A stretch of DNA of 46,971 nucleotides from Streptomyces purpureus (GTDB lineage Bacteria > Actinomycetota > Actinomycetes > Streptomycetales > Streptomycetaceae), in assembly GCF_014648195.1 (NCBI RefSeq), contig NZ_BMQQ01000009.1, positions 63,813 through 110,783 of the forward strand, written 5' to 3'. Made by a program: the position numbers and the translations under genes. The notes beneath the pieces are model-generated. The model had not been told where the DNA came from. It saw only the letters and a program-made list of their open reading frames with translations, and did not search any database. Shown one piece after another: positions 40,665 to 46,971 of this stretch; the first letter of the stretch is position 1; each line of letters starts with the position of its first letter.

Positions 40665-42656
40665 GTGAGCGACACCACCGATCTGATGGGCGTGACTGCC
40701 GACACCAACGTCGACAACGCCGCGCCCGCCGCAGGTGCTGCCACTGGCACCACCGCACGGCGCCGCCGCTCCGGCACCGGCCTCGAGGGCATGGTCCTGG
40801 CCGAGCTGCAGCAGGTCGCGTCCGGCCTCGGCATCAGGGGCACCGCGCGGATGCGCAAGAGCCAGCTGATCGAGGTCATCAAGGAGGCGCAGGCCTCCGG
40901 CGGCGCCGCCAAGAGCGCCGGTCCGGCCGCCGAAGCCGCCGAGACCAAGCCGAAGCGCCGCGCCACCTCCAAGGCCCGTACGGGCGAGGACACCGCCGCG
41001 GCCGCGCCCAAGGCGGAGAAGGCCGAGAAGGCCGTCGCCCAGCAGCAGATCGACATCCCGGGCCAGCCCGCCAGCGACGACCAGCCCGTGGGCGAGCGCC
41101 GTCGTCGCCGTGCCACCGCGCCGGCCGGCAGCCCGGAGGGCGAGACCAAGGCCGAGGCCAAGGCGGAGACGAAGACCGAGGCGCGGATCGACGCGCAGCC
41201 CGAGGCCAAGGCCGAGGCCGCCGTCGACGGCGCCGAGGGCCGTGGCCGCCGCGACCGCGGTGAGCGGGGCGAGCGCGGCGACCGCCGTGAGCGTCAGCGC
41301 GACCGCCGCGACCGCGGCAAGGGCGACGACCAGCAGGGCGGCGGTGGCCAGGGCGGTCAGCGCCAGCAGCGCCAGGGCGGCCCGCAGGGCCCCCAGGGCG
41401 GCCCGCAGGACGACTTCGACGACGAGGGCGGCCGTCGTGGCCGTCGCGGCCGCTACCGCGACCGCCGTGGCCGTCGCGGCCGTGACGACTTCGGCGCGGA
41501 GCCGCAGGTCAACGAGGACGACGTGCTGATCCCCGTCGCGGGCATCCTCGACATCCTCGACAACTACGCGTTCATCCGGACCTCCGGCTACCTGCCCGGC
41601 CCGAACGACGTGTACGTCTCCCTCGCCCAGGTCCGCAAGAACGGCCTGCGCAAGGGTGACCACGTCACCGGCGCCGTGCGCCAGCCGAAGGAGGGCGAGC
41701 GCCGCGAGAAGTTCAACGCGCTGGTCCGGCTGGACTCGGCCAACGGCATGGCCGCCGAATCGGGCCGTGGCCGCCCCGAGTTCAACAAGCTGACCCCGCT
41801 CTACCCGCAGGACCGGCTCCGTCTGGAGACCGACCCGGGCGTGCTGACCACCCGCATCATCGACCTCGTGTCGCCGATCGGTAAGGGCCAGCGAGGCCTG
41901 ATCGTGGCCCCGCCGAAGACCGGCAAGACCATGATCATGCAGGCGATCGCCAACGCGATCACCCACAACAACCCCGAGTGCCACCTGATGGTCGTCCTGG
42001 TCGACGAGCGTCCGGAAGAGGTCACCGACATGCAGCGGTCGGTCAAGGGCGAGGTCATCTCCTCGACCTTCGACCGCCCGGCCGAGGACCACACCACCGT
42101 CGCCGAGCTCGCCATCGAGCGCGCCAAGCGGCTCGTGGAGCTGGGCCACGACGTGGTCGTCCTGCTCGACTCGATCACCCGCCTGGGCCGCGCGTACAAC
42201 CTCGCGGCGCCGGCCTCCGGCCGCATCCTGTCCGGTGGTGTCGACTCGACCGCGCTCTACCCGCCGAAGCGCTTCTTCGGTGCGGCGCGCAACATCGAGG
42301 ACGGCGGCTCGCTGACCATCCTGGCCACCGCGCTGGTCGACACCGGCTCGCGGATGGACGAGGTGATCTTCGAGGAGTTCAAGGGCACCGGCAACATGGA
42401 GCTCAAGCTCGACCGGAAGCTCGCCGACAAGCGCATCTTCCCGGCGGTGGACGTCGACGCGTCCGGTACGCGTAAGGAAGAGATCCTGCTCGGCAGCGAC
42501 GAGCTGGCGATCACCTGGAAGCTGCGTCGCGTGCTCCACGCGCTCGACCAGCAGCAGGCGATCGAGCTGCTGCTCGACAAGCTCAAGTCGACCAAGTCGA
42601 ACGGTGAGTTCCTGCTGCAGATCCAGAAGACCACGCCGTCGTCGAACAACGACTGA
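40665..42656 (+). CDS. rho: Transcription termination factor Rho
   Basis: A 663-residue hexameric RNA helicase. The start is the GTG at 40665, 6 nt after gggaagga; an in-frame ATG at 40632 lacks such a site. The N-terminal Rho_N helical part (about 40-75) is followed by an actinobacterial insertion of about 200 residues. That insertion is first Ala/Lys/Glu-rich, then Arg/Asp/Gly-rich ([23 protein letters not shown]). The RNA-binding cold-shock domain (about 282-350) and ATPase domain then follow. Walker A is APPKTGKT (about 416-423), Walker B is [16 protein letters not shown], and the Q-loop region is [20 protein letters not shown]. The insertion makes it longer than the 419-residue E. coli protein and probably adds RNA affinity. 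Confidence 0.97.
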   Translation: MSDTTDLMGVTADTNVDNAAPAAGAATGTTARRRRSGTGLEGMVLAELQQVASGLGIRGTARMRKSQLIEVIKEAQASGGAAKSAGPAAEAAETKPKRRATSKARTGEDTAAAAPKAEKAEKAVAQQQIDIPGQPASDDQPVGERRRRRATAPAGSPEGETKAEAKAETKTEARIDAQPEAKAEAAVDGAEGRGRRDRGERGERGDRRERQRDRRDRGKGDDQQGGGGQGGQRQQRQGGPQGPQGGPQDDFDDEGGRRGRRGRYRDRRGRRGRDDFGAEPQVNEDDVLIPVAGILDILDNYAFIRTSGYLPGPNDVYVSLAQVRKNGLRKGDHVTGAVRQPKEGERREKFNALVRLDSANGMAAESGRGRPEFNKLTPLYPQDRLRLETDPGVLTTRIIDLVSPIGKGQRGLIVAPPKTGKTMIMQAIANAITHNNPECHLMVVLVDERPEEVTDMQRSVKGEVISSTFDRPAEDHTTVAELAIERAKRLVELGHDVVVLLDSITRLGRAYNLAAPASGRILSGGVDSTALYPPKRFFGAARNIEDGGSLTILATALVDTGSRMDEVIFEEFKGTGNMELKLDRKLADKRIFPAVDVDASGTRKEEILLGSDELAITWKLRRVLHALDQQQAIELLLDKLKSTKSNGEFLLQIQKTTPSSNND

Positions 42657-42680
42657 CGCCGTCTCAGGTCGTAGCACCAG

Positions 42681-42710
42681 CCGCCCCCGTCACTCCGGTG
42701 ACGGGGGCGG
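42681..42710 (+). terminator. rho terminator hairpin
   Basis: ccgcccccgtcac (42681-42693) and gtgacgggggcgg (42698-42710) are perfect 13-bp complements with a 4-nt loop, followed by ttgcgcgttg. It lies 25 nt past the rho stop. Confidence 0.85.
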
Positions 42711-42726
42711 TTGCGCGTTGTACGAT
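42698..42726 (+). promoter_or_regulatory. Candidate promoter of the secreted protease gene, overlapping the rho terminator
   Basis: GTGACG (42698-42703) and TACGAT (42721-42726) are separated by 17 bp. The -35-like hexamer is the right arm of the rho terminator, so the two signals share sequence. The implied leader to the GTG at 42871 is about 138 nt. Confidence 0.35.
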
Positions 42727-42870
42727 CACCGTGTCGTAAGTGGGGGGAACGTATTTCCGAATGCGCCTACTGAGTTGGCGGAGCCATGCCCTGAAGTCGC
42801 CGGGCGGCACGCCCCGTGTGGGATCTCTTCTCTCTCCTTCGAACTACGACACTTTCGATAGGAGAACTGC

Positions 42871-44664
42871 GTGACACTTGCTCACCGGAGAGCCAGGACG
42901 GCTCTCCCCGCGGCTGTCGCCGCGCTCGCGCTCGGCGGCGCGGTCCTGACGGCCGTACCGGCACAGGCCGCGGAGACCCCCCGGCCCGCCGTCGAACTCC
43001 CGGCGCCCGAGGTGGCGTCGAAGGCCGAGCTGAAGAAGCGCGCCGAGGGTGCGCTCAACGCCCTGCCGAAGGACACCAAGCAGGACGAGGGCGCTTCCGA
43101 GGCCCCCAAGACCCCCAAGTCCTCCACGTCGCCGAACGGCGCCGACCCGAAGATCATCGGTGGCGTCGACACCCCCGCGGGCGCGGCCCCGTGGATGGTG
43201 CAGCTGTACGGCGTCGACAAGGCGACCGGCGAGGGCTTCTTCTGTGGCGGCACGCTCATCGCCCCCGCGAAGGTGCTCACCGCCGCCCACTGCGTCCACG
43301 GCGCGGACTGGGGCACCTCCGGTGCCGTCGTCGCCGGTGCCACCCAGCGGGCCAGCGAGGACGCGAACGGCAACTGGCAGTTCCACGGCGGCCTGCTGGC
43401 CGTGCCGAAGCGGGCCTGGCTCAACCCGGCCTACAACGACGCGGCGATCAGGGGCGACGTCGCGGTCCTCACCCTGGACCGCCCGATGCCGTTCAAGACG
43501 CTGCCGATCGCGGCGCCGACCGACACGGCCTCGTACAAGCCGGGCACCAAGGGCACGGTGTACGGCTGGGGCCGCACCAGCGGTACGCCCGGTTCGGCGG
43601 GCTCGGAGACGCTGAAGCAGGCGAGCCTCAAGATCCAGCCCGACGCGTCCTGCCCCGGCTGGGCGGACGCGAAGGACACGTTCGTCGCCGGCCAGATGTT
43701 CTGCGCGGGCGAGCCGGCCACGGGGTCCGACGCGGGCACCGTCTCGCCGTGCAACGGCGACTCGGGCGGTCCGCTCGTCGTCGGCGGCCGGGTCGTCGGC
43801 ATCGTCTCCTGGGGCGTCCGGGACTGCATCGCCGCGGGCGCGCTGAGCGTGTTCACGAAGGTCAGCACGTTCACGCCGCAGGTGGCCTCCGTGGTGGACG
43901 ACGCCAACCTGACGGACGACAACAAGGCCGACGTGATCGCCCGTAAGACGAACTACAACACCTACATCTACAGGTCGCGCGGCACCTCGCTCGGCCTGGA
44001 CGAGTCCCTGGGTGTGTGGAACAACGTCAACGTGATCCGCCAGGGCGACCTCAACAAGGACGCCAACCAGGACATCGTCTTCCGCACGCCGGCCGGCGAG
44101 CTGTACTGGGCCCGCTACGAGTGGCGGGGCGAGTCCATCGGGTACGAGTGGACCGAGACCCGCATCGGTGTCGGCTGGAGTGGCTTCAAGGACATCACCA
44201 TCCCCGGTGACCTCAACCAGGACGGCAACCCCGACCTCATCGCCAAGGACTCCTCCGGGAACCTGTGGATGTGGGGCGGCCGTGGCAACGGTTCCTTCGC
44301 CGCCAAGGTCAAGATCGGCGTCGGCTGGAGCTCGTACGCCGTGTACGGCAAGGGTGACTACAGCGGTGACGGCAAGCCCGACATCATCACCCGTGACACC
44401 GCCAACCGGCTGTGGATGTACAAGGGAACCGGTCACCCGACCGCTCCCATCTCCGGCCGTGTGCTGGTCGGCAAGGGGTGGAACTTCAACGCCTTCGTCA
44501 CCACCGGCGACCTGACCGGCGACAACAAGGCCGACTTCCTGGTGCGTGACTCGGCCGGGTCGATGTGGGCCTACAAGGGCACCGGCAACGCCACCACGCC
44601 GTTCGCCACCGCCGCCAAGGTGAAGATGGGCGTCGGATTCACGTCCTTCAACCTCTTCGGCTGA
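42871..44664 (+). CDS. Secreted trypsin-like serine protease with C-terminal FG-GAP/VCBS-type repeats
   Basis: A 597-residue exported protease starting at GTG 42871 (aggaga 6 nt upstream). The signal peptide ends VPAQAA (about 34). A propeptide of about 60 residues rich in Lys, Glu and Pro leads to the activation site before IIGG (95-98). The chymotrypsin fold has His140 in LTAAHC, Asp196 in GDVAVL and Ser298 in CNGDSGGPL, with paired cysteines. From about residue 350 there are repeats with calcium-loop motifs such as GDLNQDGNPDLIAKD, GDYSGDGKPDIITRD and GDLTGDNKADFLVRD, an integrin-like beta-propeller common in secreted Streptomyces hydrolases. The substrate is unknown. It is a single-gene unit ending before a strong hairpin. 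Confidence 0.92.
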   Translation: MTLAHRRARTALPAAVAALALGGAVLTAVPAQAAETPRPAVELPAPEVASKAELKKRAEGALNALPKDTKQDEGASEAPKTPKSSTSPNGADPKIIGGVDTPAGAAPWMVQLYGVDKATGEGFFCGGTLIAPAKVLTAAHCVHGADWGTSGAVVAGATQRASEDANGNWQFHGGLLAVPKRAWLNPAYNDAAIRGDVAVLTLDRPMPFKTLPIAAPTDTASYKPGTKGTVYGWGRTSGTPGSAGSETLKQASLKIQPDASCPGWADAKDTFVAGQMFCAGEPATGSDAGTVSPCNGDSGGPLVVGGRVVGIVSWGVRDCIAAGALSVFTKVSTFTPQVASVVDDANLTDDNKADVIARKTNYNTYIYRSRGTSLGLDESLGVWNNVNVIRQGDLNKDANQDIVFRTPAGELYWARYEWRGESIGYEWTETRIGVGWSGFKDITIPGDLNQDGNPDLIAKDSSGNLWMWGGRGNGSFAAKVKIGVGWSSYAVYGKGDYSGDGKPDIITRDTANRLWMYKGTGHPTAPISGRVLVGKGWNFNAFVTTGDLTGDNKADFLVRDSAGSMWAYKGTGNATTPFATAAKVKMGVGFTSFNLFG

Positions 44665-44756
44665 GCCGCGTAACCGGCTTTCCCCGACGAGACCTTCACC
44701 ACACGGACGCCTCGCCGGCCCCGCCGTCGTAACCCGTCCGTGACCTGCGTAAAGAC

Positions 44757-44793
44757 CACCGCGCCCACCGTGCCCCGCACGGTGGGCGCGGTG
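44757..44793. terminator. Perfect 17-bp hairpin terminator
   Basis: Arms 44757-44773 (caccgcgcccaccgtgc) and 44777-44793 are fully complementary with a 3-nt loop and are followed by ttt. It ends the protease transcript upstream of the LCP gene. Confidence 0.85.
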
Positions 44794-44905
44794 TTTCCAC
44801 ACACCGCGCCCGCCGAAACCTCACAGGTCCCTGTGCAACCCTTTCGGGCGCCTTGCCGTCACACAAGGTGAACCGATGACCTGAGCCGCTGACCCGAGGA
44901 AGCCG

Positions 44906-45997
44906 ATGACCGAGCAGAGCACGAGCGGCCGAATACGCGGAGCCGGACGCCGGCGCAAGCCCCCCACGAAGACCCGCAGGGCGGTCACCATCGCCGGCTG
45001 GACCGCCGCCGCGGCCGTGGTCGTCGGCGGCGGAGGACTCGGTTACGTCTACGTCTCGCTCAACGGCAACATCGAGGGCGTCGACATCAACGCCCAGCTC
45101 GGCGACGACCGCCCGATCGACGTCGACAACGGCTCGATGGACATCCTCGTCCTCGGCTCCGACTCCCGCTCGGGCGACAACGGCGCCTACGGCAAGGACG
45201 AGGGCGGTGCCCGCTCCGACACCGCGATGATCGTCCACGTCTACGAGGGCCACAAGAAGGCCAGCGTCGTCTCCGTCCCGCGCGACACCCTCGTCGACCG
45301 CCCCCAGTGCACCGACAGCCAGGGCAGGCAGGTCACCGGCGAGCGCCGCGCCATGTTCAACACGGCGTACGAGGTCGGCGGCCCCGCCTGCGCGGTCAAG
45401 ACCGTCGAGTCGATCTCCGGCATCCGCATGGACCACTACATCGAGGTCGACTTCACCGGCTTCAAGAAGCTGATCGACGAGCTCGGCGGGGTGAAGATCA
45501 CCACCACCAAGCCGATCAAGGACAGCAAGAGCCACCTCGACCTCCAGCCCGGCCCCCACACCCTCGACGGGGAGCAGGCCCTCGGCCTCGTCCGCACCCG
45601 CAAGAGCGTCGGCGACGGCAGCGACCTCGGCCGGATCCAGCTCCAGCAGGCCTTCATGAAGGCCCTCATCAATCAGGTCAAGAGCGTCGGCGTCTTCACC
45701 AGCCCCAAGAAGCTCCTCGACCTCGCCGACTCGGCCACCAAAGCCATCCGGCCCGACTCCGAGCTCGACTCCGTCAACGAGCTGATGAGCTTCGCGAGCG
45801 GCCTCAAGGGTCTCGGCGCCGACGACGTCCACATGATCACGCTGCCGGTCACGTACGACGAACGCGACCCCAACCGGGTCGTCCCCCTCAAGGCCCAGTC
45901 CCAGCAGGTCTGGGCGGCACTCAAGGCCGACCGTCCCATCCCGGCGAGCGCCACCAAGGACGCCGCCACCGGCTCCGCCGACGGCGTCGTGAAGTAG
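44906..45997 (+). CDS. LytR-CpsA-Psr (LCP) family cell-wall glycopolymer transferase
   Basis: A 363-residue membrane-anchored enzyme. A basic cytoplasmic N-terminus (RIRGAGRRRKPPTKTRR) precedes one membrane helix (about 27-50). The extracytoplasmic LCP domain has the family hallmarks DILVLGSDSRSG, ARSDTAMIVHV, VVSVPRDTLVD, the catalytic-site Arg/Asp residues and LDGEQALGLVRTRKSVGDGSDLGR. LCP enzymes move teichoic-acid-like polymers or other glycopolymers from lipid carriers to peptidoglycan. The ribosome binding site is gaggaag. It stands alone between a terminator and rpmE. The polymer attached is not predictable from sequence. Confidence 0.92.
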   Translation: MTEQSTSGRIRGAGRRRKPPTKTRRAVTIAGWTAAAAVVVGGGGLGYVYVSLNGNIEGVDINAQLGDDRPIDVDNGSMDILVLGSDSRSGDNGAYGKDEGGARSDTAMIVHVYEGHKKASVVSVPRDTLVDRPQCTDSQGRQVTGERRAMFNTAYEVGGPACAVKTVESISGIRMDHYIEVDFTGFKKLIDELGGVKITTTKPIKDSKSHLDLQPGPHTLDGEQALGLVRTRKSVGDGSDLGRIQLQQAFMKALINQVKSVGVFTSPKKLLDLADSATKAIRPDSELDSVNELMSFASGLKGLGADDVHMITLPVTYDERDPNRVVPLKAQSQQVWAALKADRPIPASATKDAATGSADGVVK

Positions 45998-46035
45998 AGG
46001 CAAGCCGGTGGAATAGATCCGGCCACCCCCCGGTT

Positions 46036-46064
46036 TTGGGAGATGCGGCCGGTCCTGGCAGACT
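46036..46064 (+). promoter_or_regulatory. rpmE promoter
   Basis: TTGGGA (46036-46041) and CAGACT (46059-46064) are separated by 17 bp, a usable sigma-HrdB-type pair. It would start transcription about 70 nt upstream of rpmE. Confidence 0.45.
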
Positions 46065-46138
46065 GGTACGTCGGCCCCGGTTCACGCACCCGCATCCCGC
46101 GCGTGCGACCCGGTGCCCTCCCGAAACTAGGAGACACC

Positions 46139-46360
46139 TTGAAGCGCGACATCCACCCCGAGTACGTCGAGACCCAGGTCAGCTGCACCTGTGGTGCGTC
46201 GTTCACCACCCGTAGCACGATCGACGGCGGCAACATCCGTGCCGAGGTCTGCTCCGAGTGCCACCCGTTCTACACGGGCAAGCAGAAGATCCTCGACACC
46301 GGCGGTCGTGTGGCCCGCTTCGAGGCCCGCTTCGGCAAGGCTGCCGGCTCCAAGAAGTAG
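46139..46360 (+). CDS. rpmE: 50S ribosomal protein L31 (zinc-binding type)
   Basis: A 73-residue protein. The start is the TTG at 46139, 5 nt after aggag; the first residues [10 protein letters not shown] match L31 proteins, while the open frame back to 46043 does not. Four cysteines, Cys16 and Cys18 (SCTCG) and Cys38 and Cys41 (CSECH), make it the Zn-containing C+ form. Streptomyces usually also carries a zinc-free paralogue elsewhere that replaces it under zinc starvation. It is the conserved neighbour of prfA and rho. A hairpin terminator follows at 46371-46414. Confidence 0.96.
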   Translation: MKRDIHPEYVETQVSCTCGASFTTRSTIDGGNIRAEVCSECHPFYTGKQKILDTGGRVARFEARFGKAAGSKK

Positions 46361-46370
46361 CGAGCCACTG

Positions 46371-46414
46371 CGCCGGTCTTCGGCCGCCCCGACCGGGGGT
46401 GGCCGGGACCGGCG
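46371..46414 (+). terminator. rpmE terminator hairpin
   Basis: cgccggtc (46371-46378) pairs with gaccggcg (46407-46414), and an inner cggccgcccc/gggggtggccg stem stacks on it. A ttt run follows. It lies 10 nt past the rpmE stop. Confidence 0.75.
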
Positions 46415-46464
46415 TTTGCCGTCTCCCCGCAGCCCCACTTGCCGTACGAAACCAGGAGCCCCCG

Positions 46465-46971
46465 ATGTTCGAGGCGGTCGAGGAACTGGTCGGCGAACAC
46501 GCCGATCTCGAGAAGAAGCTCGCCGACCCTTCGGTCCACGCCGATCAGGCGAACGCGCGCAAGCTCAACAAGCGCTACGCCGAGCTGACGCCGATCGTGG
46601 CCACCTTCCGCTCGTGGAAGCAGAGCGGGGACGACATCGAGACGGCCCGCGAGCTGGCCCACGACGATCCCGACTTCGCCGCCGAGGTGAAGGAGCTGGA
46701 GAAGCAGCGCGAGGAGCTGACGGACAAGCTCCGGCTGCTCCTGGTCCCGCGCGACCCCAGCGACGACAAGGACGTCATCCTGGAGATCAAGGCGGGCGCG
46801 GGCGGCGACGAGTCCGCCCTCTTCGCCGGCGACCTGCTGCGCATGTACCTGCGGTACGCCGAGCGCGTCGGCTGGAAGACCGAGATCATCGACTCCACCG
46901 AGTCCGAGCTGGGCGGGTACAAGGACGTCCAGGTCGCGGTGAAGACCAAGGGCGGCCAGGGCGCCACCGAG
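46465..46971 (+). CDS. prfA: Peptide chain release factor 1, 3' truncated by window end
   Basis: The first 169 codons of RF1. ATG 46465 follows caggagcc. The N-terminal helical domain ([19 protein letters not shown] through [15 protein letters not shown]) and the start of the core ([24 protein letters not shown]) are diagnostic of class I release factors. The peptide-anticodon and GGQ motifs lie beyond the window, so RF1 rather than RF2 is decided by the position next to rpmE and by the N-terminal sequence. RF1 releases peptides at UAA and UAG. Confidence 0.93.
   Translation, partial: MFEAVEELVGEHADLEKKLADPSVHADQANARKLNKRYAELTPIVATFRSWKQSGDDIETARELAHDDPDFAAEVKELEKQREELTDKLRLLLVPRDPSDDKDVILEIKAGAGGDESALFAGDLLRMYLRYAERVGWKTEIIDSTESELGGYKDVQVAVKTKGGQGATE

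Noticed and set aside
40341..42677. 778-codon minus-strand open frame across rho
   Set aside because: Antisense to rho; rich in Leu/Ala/Gly repeats produced by the Arg/Asp-rich coding strand.

Overview
The window is high-GC actinobacterial chromosome and almost certainly Streptomyces. Codon third positions are nearly all G or C, GTG and TTG starts are common, genes are joined by ATGA/GTGA overlaps, and the order conservon / FtsW-PBP / Ku-LigD / tRNA-Arg / lysA-hom-thrC-thrB-rho-rpmE-prfA is the conserved Streptomyces arrangement. All product names come from reading motifs and overall similarity by eye; no database search was run.

Layout. 1-2667 (+): the 3' part of a conservon (roadblock protein cut by the window edge, DUF742 protein, Ras-like GTPase) running into a styrene/indole-monooxygenase-like FAD enzyme. 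2631-7459 (-): a secreted NlpC/P60 hydrolase and two coupled kinase-PQQ genes. The first of these encodes a pseudokinase; the second has collapsed to a pseudogene. 7495-10760: a small conserved protein, a TetR regulator and two divergent diiron-type proteins around a 182-bp control region. 10808-16979: a proline-rich membrane protein, a perfect hairpin terminator, then (-) the FtsW/PBP pair and a lipoprotein/histidine-kinase pair without a response regulator. 17233-20006 (-): a small secreted protein and a zinc-ribbon/HEAT-repeat pair. 20116-23107: a split bacterial NHEJ locus (ligase and polymerase on -, Ku on +), then an isolated type II thioesterase. 24129-26596: a sigma factor coupled to a membrane protein, facing a lipoprotein with a related outer domain and a snapalysin-like protease.

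26898-32000 (-) is the most interesting unit. A cobalamin riboswitch precedes five overlapping genes: binding protein, permease, ATPase, an FhuF-like CC...CxxC protein and a His-rich protein of unknown function. Directly upstream lie a frameshifted 3' remnant of metE (B12-independent methionine synthase) and other gene debris, ending at a tRNA-Arg(CCG) gene. This looks like an old integration or deletion scar.

33478-46971 (+) is core metabolism and information processing: a stand-alone receiver-domain protein, an ArgS-related protein without catalytic motifs, lysA, hom, thrC, thrB (lysine and threonine synthesis), rho, a secreted trypsin-like protease with a repeat domain, an LCP-family cell-wall enzyme, rpmE, and the start of prfA, which is cut by the window end. 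Many very long ORFs lie antisense to these genes; they are GC-driven shadows and are not listed.
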